Assembly: GCA_948474755.1 (NCBI GenBank)
Contig: CAOLHI010001672.1
Coordinates: 1 to 64,000, forward strand
Length of the DNA stretch: 64,000 nucleotides
Source of the DNA: Ctenosaura bakeri
Lineage: Eukaryota; Chordata; Lepidosauria; Squamata; Iguanidae
Direction of reading: 5' to 3'
Made by a program: the position numbers and the translations under genes. Under the pieces are notes generated by a model, which made no database searches, was not told the origin of the DNA, and saw nothing but the letters and a program-made list of their open reading frames with translations. Below, piece after piece: positions 44,428-55,063 of this stretch. Numbering within the stretch: the stretch's first letter is position 1; the number at the start of each line of letters is the position of its first letter.

Positions 44428-45155
44428 GAAGGAATTGTCTGTGTGTGCCCTTCAAGTCACCTGTCAACTTAGAGCAACCCCAGGAATTTCACAAGATTCT
44501 CTTAGGCAAGGGATACTCAGAGGTGGTTTTAAAGTTCCTTCCTTTTAAATATACCCTACATCCCCCAGTATTCATTTGTGGTCTCCCATTCAAGTACTAA
44601 CCAAAGCTAACTCTGGCCCTTTCCACACGCGGAGGAAGAAACGGGTGAAAACACGCTAAAACGGAGCTTACCTGAAACTGAGTAAGTCCATCGCCACGTG
44701 GAGCAGCGCGTTTTTGCTGCTCCATGGTCGTCGGTGTCCCGCGGCATCCTACGGTGCCCAAAATGGTGGCTGGCAGCTGGTGGAGGCTCTCCACCAACCG
44801 GAGAAGCTCACCAGCTGGAAGTCCGCCCCCTGGCAGGTCTGCGCGCCTTCAAATCTACACCGGGCGCTGCGACGGGGCTGCACACGGCTGCAGGTGGCTG
44901 CACGCCCCGTGCTTTTTAAAAACCTCATGAAAAATGGTTTTTAAAAAGCACGCGGCGGCACCACTTCTGGTTGCCCTAGCGCAGATTGGAGTGTGGAACT
45001 ACGCAAAATTAGTCCACCCCAATCCACTTTACGATGTAGATGACCTCCATCAGAGGTCGCTCTACAATGTTTTTTAACCTCTGCGTGGAAAGGGCCTCTC
45101 TTTAGCTTCCAAGATTAGACAGGATCTGATGCCTTTAAGGTAATTAGGCCTAAAC
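44428..45155 (-). mobile_element. 5S rRNA-derived SINE split by a MITE
   Basis: On minus the SINE head AGATCCTGTCTAATCTTGGA then AGCTAAAG lies at 45145-45097. The body GGTTAGTACTTGAATGGGAG is at 44609-44590, and the tail GTTGACAGGTGACTTGAAGG is at 44470-44445. The MITE at 44615-45096 interrupts it exactly within the 5S-like region, at TCT. Confidence 0.88.
44615..45096. mobile_element. MITE family GGCCCTTTC, copy 3, nested in a 5S SINE
   Basis: Ends are GGCCCTTTCCACACGCGG and CTGCGTGGAAAGGGCC, with TCT on both sides (44612-44614 and 45097-45099). Removing the element and one TCT restores a 5S-like sequence of the expected length, which directly supports a 3-bp target duplication. The 482-bp interior is GC-rich. 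Confidence 0.92.
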
Positions 45156-45162
45156 AATCATA

Positions 45163-45341
45163 GGCCATTTCCGCACTAGACAGTTATAGCGCTATTATTC
45201 CACTTGCAACATCCTATGGAATCCTGGGGTTTGCAGTTTCAGGAAGGGTGGGTCGGCCCTCCCAAAACTGAAAAACCCCAGGATTCCATGAGATGTTGCA
45301 AGTGGAATAATAGTGCTATAACAGTCTAGTGCGGAAATGGC
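45163..45341. mobile_element. Hairpin MITE, copy 2
   Basis: About 179 bp of foldback with arms starting GGCCATTTCCGCACTAGAC and ending GTCTAGTGCGGAAATGGC; internal GTTATAGCGCTATTATTCCA is mirrored on the other arm. It is the same family as 15481-15660. Flanks ATA and TAA (after a final changed base) weakly suggest a TWA target. Confidence 0.85.
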
Positions 45342-45777
45342 TTAAGACTATAGGCCAGATTAGACAGTACTTTCAAAATGTAGACAATGGCAACACTTTT
45401 TCTGTAAGCTAAAGGTGGGCCACGTGCCTTTTATGAGCCACACACAGCCCCACGTGGCCATTTTCCTGCAGCCCCTGGGACCAACTTGTGCCATTACAAA
45501 ATCGGGCATTTCAGCAAATTTACAAATCAAACCACATTTTGTCACTAAGCCAATGTGCTTGGGGAATGTGTACCATGTTTTAGAGCAGAATGCTGCTCTA
45601 CAGCCTCCAGGAAACACAATGCTAAGGAATTTTCTGCTCTCTAAGCACTTTAGCTTAGTGACAAAGTGCAGTTTTCAGCATATAGGAAGATGTGATGCAA
45701 AACTGGCTCCCAGAGCCACCACCCTGACCCAAAGATGAAATACAGATTAGAAATCCAGCATACAGATTAGGGGCCCA
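45342..45777. other. Non-coding stretch
   Basis: Contains GTGGGCCACGTGCC ... CAGCCCC-type sequence and short frames on both strands. No gene was recognised. Confidence 0.3.
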
Positions 45778-45944
45778 GTAGAGGCAGAATGATGTAGTTG
45801 TTTGAATGATGGACTATGTCTCTGGAGACCAGGCTTTGAATCCCCACGCAGCCATGGAAGCCTACTGGGTGATCCTGGATAAGTCACACTCTCTCAGCCT
45901 CAGAGGAAGCCAAAGGCAAACCCCCTCTAAACAAATCAATATTA
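45778..45944 (+). mobile_element. Sauria SINE, 5' part
   Basis: GATGTAGTTGTTTGAATGATGG, GAGACCAGGCTTTGAATCCC (B box) and CTGGATAAGTCACACTCTC form the tRNA-like head. The tail is cut off by the L1 that starts at about 45945. Confidence 0.75.
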
Positions 45945-48055
45945 TGAACTACCAAGATTCCTGAGACTTGGAAAGAGGCAACAATTGTTTTAATTCCCAA
46001 AGAAGGCCAAGATTTGACAATGACAAAAAACTATAGATCTATTTCATTATTGGGTTTTTTTAAATTAGAAATTTTACATACATAAAACAAAACAAAAAAG
46101 AAACAAGCTAACATATAATAAAGACAAAGAACAAATCGACTTACATATACAATTACACTAAACATACAAAAATTGTATACATATATACCATACTTAAACT
46201 AAACTGATAATCAAATTATTGATAATCATTATTGATTAATAATTACAAAAATTTTACAATGATCTTAGCAGAAAATCATAAAAGATTTTACAAGGTTTTA
46301 GTCATAAAGACCAAGCTGGATTTTTGCTGAAAAGACACAACAATACTAGATGTGTAGTGGATATTCTGGAATATTTAGATAATCATAATGACAAACAAGC
46401 TGCACTTATCTTTTTGGATGCTGAAAGAGCTTTTGACCATTTGAATTGAGATTTTTTATTCAGAGTTCTAGAGAAGATGAGTTTTGAAGACAACTTCATT
46501 ACATGGATCAAAGCAAATTACATTATAAGATTTTGGTTTATGGTGAGCTGAGTAAGCCATCTTTCAAAAAGGCACTAGACAAGGATGACCATTTTCACCC
46601 CTACGTTTATTTTAGCTCTCGAAGTGTTAAATAGAGCAGTAAGACAAGATGAAAGAATAAAGGATACAAGCATAATAAAGAAGCATAAAAGTTAAGAGTA
46701 TTTGCAGATCACCCAGTGATTTTCTTGGAAAATCCTATTGAATGCATAGAATACTTGTTAGAGAGATTAAAAGAGTTTGGAGACATGGCTGGATTTAAGA
46801 TAAACAAAAATTGATGATGTTAATGAAGAACATGAGAAAAGAAGAACAGACATAACAGACTGATAAGTCAGAATTCAATAATGAGGGGGGAAAGTGAAAT
46901 ACTTGGTATTACAATGACAAATATGAATTATATATTGTTGAAGAGTAATTACGTTGAAACATGGAATGATATTAAGAAATATTTGCAAAGATGGACTGAA
47001 CTTAAATTACCATTACTGGACAGAATCTCTGTGATTAAAATGAATGTCTTACCAATAATATTATATTTCTTCCAGACTATACCAATTTTGAGCCATGATG
47101 TCTTATTTAAACAATGGCATAGTGGTATACTGAAATTCATATGCCAAGAAAAAAAACTGAAGTATAACATTTAATAAAATGCCAAAGGAAGAGGAGGACT
47201 GTGACTGCTAGACTTCAAATTGTATTCTTCTGCATGTTGTTTGGTGTGGTTGAGATTGGATCATGCTGGCAAATAAAAGTGTAGGAATTAGAAAGCAGGA
47301 AGTGAAACTTGGATGGCATAATTATTATGAAAAATGTAAAGCAAATGTCGATTTCAATGACCATTAGGTGAGAAAAGCTCTGTTAAGAATATGGAATATA
47401 TATAAATTAAGGATATATCCAAAAACACCCTCGTGGGTGTCATCTGAGGAAGCCTTTTATAGGAAGGAGACAATAATGAAAGAAAAATGGGTAACTTATC
47501 AAGGTCTTCTAGAAATCGAGCAAGAACATTACAGAATCAAATAGAACAAGGAAATACGTCTGAAGGCCACAGTTTTCAATGGTTCTCTTACAGACAGATA
47601 GTTGAGAGGTTTAAAATGGACAAAAAAAATTAACTTTGCATTTATCAGATCTAATTTTGAAAAAAGGTTGTGCTCAGACGATGACCATTCGATGGCAAAA
47701 TGTATAAATTTTTGTTAAAATCAGAGATGGAAAAACTATTGATTAAAGACCGTATGATAAAGTGGGCGCAAAACATTGGTCATAACATACAGGTACAGCA
47801 ATGGGAGAAAATGTGGTTGGAGGGAATTACATTTTCATCGTGTTATGAACTCAAAGAGAACTTTTATAAGATAATGTACCATTGGTATTTGATACCAGAA
47901 AAAGTGGCCAAAATGCAAAAACAATTTCTAATAGATGTTGGAAATGTGAACAACCAGTGGGATCTTTTTATCATATGTGATGGACATGTTAAAAAGACCA
48001 AAAAACCTCTGGAATCAAATACACTCTACGTCATGCAAAATTTTGAAGGCTAGTA
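45945..48055 (+). mobile_element. Old L1 remnant (ORF2 reverse transcriptase to C-terminus)
   Basis: Successive frames read KLPRFPETWKEATIVLIPKE, KDQAGFLLKRHNNTRCVVDI, ALIFLDAERAFDHLN and TRQG-like block (46560-46590), FADHPVI in place of FADD (46700), then LPLLDRISVIKMNVLPIILY (47010) and ENFYKIMYHWYLIPEKVAKM (47850). Many stops are present. About 200 bp of AT-rich sequence at 46055-46255 interrupts the fingers-palm region and may be an inserted L1 3' end in reverse. Confidence 0.88.
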
Positions 48056-49012
48056 TTCATGTCCTTCAGCATGATTCTATGGTCTACTTCCAGTGGGACA
48101 CAGAGTCACACTGGAGAACCTAGCAATGCCTATAGAGAACATATTTTTCATACAGCAGGGACAAATAGAGTAAAATAAAAAAAAGTAAAATAACCAGTGA
48201 ATAATCAAATCCATGAATGCTGAACTCATAAAAGTAGAGGGGCCACTGCAATACTAACATTTCCATGCTCTGATAAAAAATACTAAGAATAGAGAGCAGC
48301 ATGGACCTTATGTCTGCCCATCAACGGTTAACACCTGAACAGCAGACTGAATAAAAAGTGTGCAGGTGACCTAACAGTACTCTTCCCAGTACAGAGAGAT
48401 GTAATATGTTTCTGAATTCTGTCCAGATTTGCAGATCTGTCGTCCTCTGCTTGTTGTGCTGTAAGGCACAACAAGCTACTCATAGTCAACTTCTTTCTTG
48501 GTGTAGCATGTCCAGACTATGACTCATGGGCTTGCTTGAATGAAAAGTTTTTAAGAGCACATGAAAAGGAAATTTCATTAGTGGGGAGGAATGTATTATA
48601 ATAAGATTCCTATTCTCTCTAGGAATATATTTGCTCCATAAATACTGTGAATTTCAGCTGGGCTCTAAATTCAATCTGAGTTTATTGGACTCTCCTCAAT
48701 ATACTGTATGTTTCTCCTTTCATGACAGAAAGAATCCTATTTTGAGACTGCCAGATTTGGAGGAAGAACACTTCAAGATCCGCATTGTAAATGTAAATAT
48801 GCTAAGTGGACTTGTATATCATAAGCTATTTACAATTAGGTACACTATCTAAAGTATACTTTTTAACATCATTGAAAAACTCTGTCATGATAAGAGCTGG
48901 TCCATTCACTAAAATCATTGTTTGGCAGTGCTCTAGATGCCTCTACCTTTGGAGGTTATGTAGGTGGTACCTGGATGTAGGAACTTTTCTATAAAAGATG
49001 GGCAGAGGAATT
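48056..49012. other. Non-coding stretch
   Basis: No gene or defined element was recognised. Confidence 0.3.
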
Positions 49013-50553
49013 TGTCATGCCCTGTCTTGGAGACCCTGACAATGACGAGGAGGATTCTGAGCCTGAGGCAGAAGTGTGCCCAGAGAAGGATAACAACCAA
49101 CAACAGAGGCCTGAGCAGAGGGAACTGGGCAGACAGCAACAAGAGTCAGAAGATGAAGCACTGTAGGCTCCTACCTTGAGAGAATGACGCTGGGAAAAGG
49201 AAGGCCTCAGGTATTCAGTTCATTTATGTAACATATGAGCCTTAATGAGGGACCAACTGCCTTAACATCATTAGCCCATATAAGACAAATAGTTGTTACC
49301 CTGTTTACTGGGGGTCCCGGGAGGGACACCTATATGCGCTCTCAATTAAACAAGTTGGGGAAATTAGCTAGAGCACAAGTTAGCAATGCAAGAGGCAGGG
49401 CAACGCAGCGGAATTTTTTACCCAAAGTCTACGGGGTCAGGCCAAGCCAAGGAGCACACCAAGTTATAAGAATAATTGAGATTTTTATTAAATACAGACA
49501 AACAGTGTATGCAACACACACACTCAGATAACTAAAGAAAATAAAGGTTGGAGAGGTATAGAGGGATTTTTGAGAGGGACTGTTGAATTGGGTGATATGA
49601 CATCTGTCCTGAAGCCTGGATAGATCACTGCGAAGGTCCGAAGTTGCGCAGTCTCAGCCAATATGACTGAGGGGAAGGCTTGCCAAGCAGAACGGCAGCA
49701 AGACGGGATGGACCTCAGGAGCGATCCGAGGAAGGTCTCGGAATCAGGGGTTTTTATAGAGAGGAATGTGGCTACAGGCTATTCTGTACTTGGGGAAAAC
49801 AATGAGTTTCGGGCGTGAGACAAAGCTTTGGAAAGGTCAGACTTTAGCATGATTGAGCTAGGTCCAAATTGACAATGGAGTAGCCAGTATGCAGATGCAC
49901 AGCGCTTGACATTTGAGTATCCAGCTTGTCAAGTTGCCTGCTCTGGGCAGGGAGTTCTTTGTAAGTAGCATGCATACATCATGAGGGTGTTTGTGGAGAG
50001 GTCTCCTAAAGCGGTGATCTGGCTATTTCTGGCCTGCCTGCATTGTGTTGGGATATTGCAGGTTTAGTGGCCGAGCCTAGTTCTGTGCTTGTCCAGGGGC
50101 CTCACAAACACATGGAGAGGGGTGGTGGAAGAAAGCCAAATTATTGATATCAAAATGATATCTATGCCACCTTTAAGTGCGGCCCAGCCATGGCAGTAAC
50201 ATAGCAGCCTATCTCCCCAGGGTCAACAACTGATTTTCCTGGTTGTTGCAGCGCTCTGCTGGTACCTTATTTGCTGAATACTGGCTCTCTTTGGACCTCT
50301 GCCTGTCTGATGATGATTCTGGTTTGCCTTTGTGGATTGATAGACTCTGGAACATTGGACTCTTGGCTTGGACTTGGATTTGTTTGGTCTTTTGGCTTGG
50401 ATTTGCGTGGACTACTTCCTCTCTCTCCCTGCTGTGAGTAAAACTGTACTCCTCCAGCCTAATTGCTGCCTGGTCTGTCTAGGATATGACAGAATTCTAA
50501 GTAGAGCAAAGTGGTGGATGAGCCACCACTACTGGTTCATACTAGCCATGACA
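49013..50553 (+). mobile_element. Solo LTR, family B, split by a family A LTR
   Basis: Ends TGTCATGCCCTG and AGCCATGACA form an inverted terminal pair. A TATA-like CCCATATAAGAC is at 49275 and a U5-like GAGTAAAACTGTACTCC at 50437. The segments 49013-49293 and 50202-50553 (about 630 bp together) are separated by the family A LTR. The acidic frame here (EEDSEPEAEV) is LTR sequence, not a gene. Confidence 0.65.
49294..50201 (-). mobile_element. Solo LTR, family A (copy 4), nested in a family B LTR
   Basis: 908 bp, ends TGTTACCCTGTTTACTG and GGCAGTAACA on plus, flanked by TAGT (49290-49293) and TAGC (50202-50205). Minus-strand TATA box CTCTATAAAAACC is near 49757 and the AATAAAAATC signal near 49487. 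It lies inside the older family B LTR. Confidence 0.88.
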
Positions 50554-50556
50554 TGT

Positions 50557-51443
50557 TGTTACCCTGACTTCTGGGGGTCCCATGGGGACACCTTGATTTG
50601 CTCCAAGTTATAAAAGTTGAGGAAATTAGCGGAGCACTGGCATTAGCAAAATGAGGGCCAGGGTAATCCAGCAGGACCTCTTACCCCACTTTTATGGGAT
50701 CAGGCCAAGCCAAAAAGCCAGACAAACATATCGAATAAATGGATTTTATTGAATGAAAATATGCTCACACACCAGCGCACTCACTCACTCTCACACACAA
50801 GGCCTATTGAAAAAGAAAAGAGGTGAAAAATGGACAGGGGATACAGCAAAGGGATTGTAGAGGCAGTGATACTAGACCTATCCTGAAGTCTTCGGTCCAG
50901 GAAGCGGCGAGAAGAACGGAGCTTAGTGAAGAGACGGCTGAGGGGATCACTCAACTAACAGAGTGCCAGTCTGCTAGTGTGGCTGGGAGTTCTCTGAAGA
51001 GGCCCTCAAAAGCTAGGATTACTTATAGGGCAGAATGTACCTCGAGGACAGGCCCTCTCCTGGGAAGAACAATGGTCACAGCAAAGGAAGGAATGGTGAC
51101 TTGGCCATTTGCATGATTGGTTTATGCTGGGCTGCAAGTGTAAGTTCATGTAGATGGACCTCACCTTGGAAGGATTTTTCCAGAATCACAGTTGTTCAAC
51201 CTCAGGAAAACACGCTAATCCCCTCAAGTTGGCTACTCTTGGCTGAGGACCCTTCGTCTTCGTAGATTTCCACAGCTTGAGGTCTCCTTGGGCTACATGA
51301 CTTGGGATTTTTCTGGTCTTGACCTGTTTTCAGTTGTTCGACCTCTTTGCCTACGTGCCCATCCGGGTAACCTCTCTGGCATGGTGGGCATATTTGATAT
51401 CAAATGTATAGTTCCCGGGATAGGGTATGCCAGTGGGGTAACA
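50557..51443 (-). mobile_element. Solo LTR, family A (copy 5), abutting a family B LTR
   Basis: 887 bp, ends TGTTACCCTGACTTCTG and CAGTGGGGTAACA, flanked by the perfect duplication ATGT (50553-50556 and 51444-51447). Minus TATA CCCTATAAGTAATCC is near 51022; AATAAAATCC is near 50745. It inserted at the exact right edge of the family B LTR. Confidence 0.92.
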
Positions 51444-52166
51444 ATGTGGTGGGTAGGTTGCCAGATAGTTCTTTGAATGGCAGTCTTTTTTTTGTTTTGT
51501 TTTGTTTTGTTTTGTCTTTATTCCTCACTATCTTTGAAGCTGGTGAAAAGGAAATGACCTATGCCATTTCCAGTTTGGCACAAGTGGTGGTTGCAATTAT
51601 GAGACCCTTTGGGAAAAAAGAAGGGCCTGAGATCCAATAGAATCCAGACTCTTCAGCACCTACAGCCTGTGAAACACTGCTGGCAGATAAACATGCATAT
51701 ATAGCTTTCTGCAGACATACTGGGAACCACTAGGGGCAACGCCAATGCGCATACATACACATTTTTTCTCTCTGCAGAGGGGCATTCCACCCTACCATAC
51801 CTATTCCAACCAGATCTAGAGGATGAGAATTCTTACCCTTCTTAACTTCAATACATAATTGTTGTTTTACAAGCCAGCTAAAAAGAGAGAGCAAGAAAGG
51901 GGATTGAGAAGAAACAGGTTCTAGTCTTTAGGAAACAGGGATATCTGGAGCATGCAAAGTGGAGAAACTGAAGCAGCAATACTTCACTATGGATTTATCA
52001 AAAGGAATAAATGTAACTTCCTGTCTGTGGAGATAAACCCTATGCTATGGAAACAAGCAGATCTGTCACATCCATGTCCTAACTTCAAGTTGGGTACGTG
52101 CAAAAGAAAAATTAACAGAGAAAATATATACACGTAAAGTCAAAGGCTCTCACTGCTGGAATCCAT
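51444..52166. other. Non-coding stretch with (TTTTG)n
   Basis: A TTTTG repeat is at 51487-51515. No gene was seen. Confidence 0.4.
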
Positions 52167-53066
52167 GGGTTGTTGTGGGTTTTTCAGGCTATGAGGTCGT
52201 GTTTTAGTAGTATTTGCTCCTGACATTTCACCTGCATCTGTGGCTGGCAACTTCAGAGGATCTGGAGACATGGAGGTGGAATGGAGTATATATACTTGTG
52301 TGATCTCTGGGTGGGAGGGATTTGAATATGTGATGCATTGGTGATGCAGCTGGCCTGTGAGATAGCCCATTGTTGAGTGGACTAGACCCCAGGGTTGTTA
52401 GTCAGGGGATATGCATAACAGTTGTGTATGCATTTAAGTACTTGTTAGCAATCCATATTGTTTCCTGAGTCTGGGTGGTGTTCAGTGGCATATTTTTAAG
52501 TCTTGATTTTAATGTTTTTCAGTACTGGTAGCCAACTTTTGTTTACTTTCCGAGTTTCTTCTTTCCTGTAGAAATTGTCCAGGTGTTTATGGATTTCAAT
52601 GGCCTCTCTGTGTAGTGTGACATAGTAGTTGTCTGAATGGTCCAGAATTTCCATGCTTTCAAATAGCATTCTGTGTCCAGGTTGGTTTATAACATGTTCC
52701 TGTACTGCTGATTTTTCTGGCTGGATCACTCTGCAGTGTCTTTCTTGTTCTTTGATTCGTGTTTGGACGCTGCATTTTGTAATCCCTATGTAGACCTGTC
52801 CACAGCTGCAAGGTATGAGGTAAACTCCTGCAATGCAACCCTGGGGTCTAGTTCACTCAACAATGGGCTATCTCACAGGCCAGCTGCATCACTAATGCAT
52901 CACAAAGGCAAATCTCTTCCAACCGAGGATCACACAAGTATATATACTCCATTCTGTCTCCATGTGTCCAGATCCTCTGAAGATGCTAGACACAGATGCA
53001 GGCAAAACGTCAGGAGCAAATACTACTAGAACACGGCCTCATAGACCAAAAGAACTACAACAACCC
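52167..53066 (-). mobile_element. Penelope-like element 3' part with inverted terminal arms
   Basis: Bases 52167-52395 reappear in inverted form at 52839-53066 (shared GGGTTGTTGTGGG end, TGAGATAGCCCATTGTTGAG, GACCCCAGGG). Between them lies the minus-strand endonuclease region. Terminal arms of this kind are usual in Penelope-like elements. The reverse transcriptase is missing, so the copy is 5' truncated and cannot move by itself. Confidence 0.82.
52496..52834 (-). pseudogene. GIY-YIG endonuclease domain of the Penelope-like element
   Basis: On minus an open stretch of about 112 codons reads GVYLIPCSCGQVYIGITKCS, VQTRIKEQERHCRVIQPEKS, AVQEHVINQPGHRMLFES and EILDHSDNYYVTLHREAIEI, then stops at 52496. 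GVY and YIG are the paired motifs, the CSC upstream of YIG is usual for Penelope endonucleases, and the R of TRI and the E of REAIEI fit catalytic positions. It lacks its upstream reverse transcriptase. Confidence 0.88.
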
Positions 53067-53663
53067 AAAAAGATATACATGTTTTTATGCATTTTTGTAC
53101 ACATTTAAGAAATGTACACAAGAAAAGTTTTTGCATATTTTCCAATGGGTGCATGTGGTCAGATTATTTTCTATTATTATTACTATTTTGTTTCTTTCTT
53201 AAATAGAACATACCACAAGACTAGAAATAAATGGATTTCCAGCTACAGGGTGTATCCAGTTCTGTGTTCAGGCTGCGAAGTGTGGAAATGGTTTCCTCTG
53301 TTGTTGGTCTTTAAAAAATAATTGATGGATATATATTTTTACAAACTCCTAAGAGAGACATTAAACTCTTGCACAATCTTTAAGATTACTGCACAGCTGT
53401 ACAAGTTGTAGTTTGACAGCACCTCTGTATTTTTAAAATTTATTTACTGACACAAAACTAGTGTTTATTTGGCCCAGTTATACTCTCAGTCAACCCAACT
53501 GGAGATTCACCAGGCTTGCTCCTGCATTGTACCATCAGGAGAAAAAAACAAAATTACATCAAGAATAGCTACCTTTTCCCCTTTAACAGCACATTACAGG
53601 AAGAAATCCAACCTATTTTCTTAAATGTAATTTCTTCACTTTAAGTATAACACCTATTAAAAA
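53067..53663. other. Non-coding stretch left of the L1
   Basis: No gene was seen. It ends at the target site of the L1. Confidence 0.4.
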
Positions 53664-53678
53664 TTTTACTGCATGCAG
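53664..53678 (+). repeat. Target-site duplication, left, of full-length L1
   Basis: TTTTACTGCATGCAG, identical to 59810-59824. Confidence 0.95.
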
Positions 53679-53949
53679 GGGGGAGGAGCTACCTGCGATG
53701 GCAAAAGGAGGCTAATTATTCTTCTCTCCGAGCAGACAACTATAAATAACCCCAGATGCCCTTTCCAAAACAAAGATAGACTGTGAGTAATTAACTAAAT
53801 AATGTGGGAAAGAATGTAAGATAAAATAGGGGATTAGTTTTGATTCTTCTCCAACTAGAACAAAAATAAAGGACTCTGTTTAAACTGCAAATAATTGCTG
53901 AAACGGACTGAAAGCAAAACAGTTTTTTCCCCCCGGTTTTTGGAGATAT

Positions 53950-54864
53950 ATGTTGTCTAAACAAAAAAAGAAGGCTTATAAACAACCTACGTGGAGACGA
54001 CTTACGGCAACAGATAAAACATATAATCGTCTAGTTAGAGACTTTGAAGATATAAACTTAAACTCTAACGGAGACGAAAAAGTCATTAAAATGGCGGCGA
54101 AGAAAGCCGCGAACGGAGCTAATGAAGAGATAAAAACTTTTATACACAAGCTTATTACAGAGTCTAATCAAGCTCTTGTTACTACAATAACATCTAATAT
54201 AAGGGCAGAAATGGGGCAATTGCAGGAAAAAATCTCACAGGAGTTAAAAGCATTGGACCTTAAAGTGGATGATATTAAAAAAACCCAAGGGAATCAGCAG
54301 ACCAAACTAGCAGAACATGATGACAGGATTTCTTTGTTAGAGAGACAAATTATCCAGCTTCAAGACCAGAATAGAAGGAACAACGTGAGGATTCGTGGAT
54401 TTGCAGAGCAGCCACAACAAAGTCAAAAATCCTTGAAAGAGGAAGTTTTAAAATGGCTAAAAAGCATTGTTCCTGAGATTCTATGGGAGGAAAATGACAT
54501 AGAGAGAATTCATCGTGTGTCAGCTGCGAAGAGAGGAATAACTCCCAGAGATATTATTATGAGAATTGCGAATTTCAACAAGAAAGATGATTTGATGAGA
54601 GTTATTAGAAAGAATCCAGGAATATTGAAGTATCGAGATAATACAGTGGAAATATATAATGATTTATGCCGCGAAACAATAAATTGGAGAAGGGAAATGA
54701 AACCTTGCATCATAGTTCTACAAAGAGCTGGAATAAGATACAGCTGGGGATATCCCATTTTTTTGAAATTCCAATGGGCTGGCAAATATTACAGAATAAA
54801 TTCTCTTGAACAAGGATTGCAACTCCTGAGAGAACTGAAACTGATCCAGCAAGAGGAAAAGTAA
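53950..54864 (+). CDS. L1 ORF1 protein (RNA-binding chaperone)
   Basis: 304 residues, uninterrupted. A basic N-terminus (MLSKQKKKAYKQPTWRR) precedes a coiled coil at about residues 60-135 (IRAEMGQLQEKISQELKALD, HDDRISLLERQIIQLQDQN), which would trimerise the protein. An RRM follows (RRNNVRIRGFAEQ at about 138-150) and then a C-terminal domain with ITPRDIIMRIANFNKKDD and GIRYSWGYPIFLKFQWAGKY. L1 ORF1 proteins coat the L1 RNA in the cytoplasm and act as nucleic-acid chaperones in target-primed reverse transcription. Length is close to the usual 300-340. The start is the first ATG after the 5' UTR. Confidence 0.95.
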   Translation: MLSKQKKKAYKQPTWRRLTATDKTYNRLVRDFEDINLNSNGDEKVIKMAAKKAANGANEEIKTFIHKLITESNQALVTTITSNIRAEMGQLQEKISQELKALDLKVDDIKKTQGNQQTKLAEHDDRISLLERQIIQLQDQNRRNNVRIRGFAEQPQQSQKSLKEEVLKWLKSIVPEILWEENDIERIHRVSAAKRGITPRDIIMRIANFNKKDDLMRVIRKNPGILKYRDNTVEIYNDLCRETINWRREMKPCIIVLQRAGIRYSWGYPIFLKFQWAGKYYRINSLEQGLQLLRELKLIQQEEK

Positions 54865-55063
54865 GAGGAAGGTGCGGTTGGAGAAGCGGAAGAACGAGCA
54901 GTGGGAGGAGCAACTGAAGAAGGAGCAGTGGGAGGAGCAACAGGAGGAGAGAAGAAGACTTCGGGAGATAAATGAAAGGACAGAGGCTGAAGAGGACTGG
55001 AAGAAACAATATGAAATAACAGAAGAAGAAGAAAGAGAACTTCATAGAGTAGGAGAAGGGTAG
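54857..55063 (+). CDS. Short charged frame overlapping the end of L1 ORF1
   Basis: In the +1 frame relative to ORF1, an open stretch runs through the ORF1 stop and ends at TAG 55061-55063. It reads LEKRKNEQWEEQLKKEQ, then WEEQQEERRRLREINERTEA and EEDWKKQYEITEEEERELHR. It has no good ATG (the nearest in-frame start is GTG at 54872). It is very rich in E, K, Q and R and would be helical. It may be a former ORF1 C-terminus cut off by a one-base change, or a frameshift product. Function unknown. Confidence 0.4.
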   Translation, partial: KSKRKVRLEKRKNEQWEEQLKKEQWEEQQEERRRLREINERTEAEEDWKKQYEITEEEERELHRVGEG

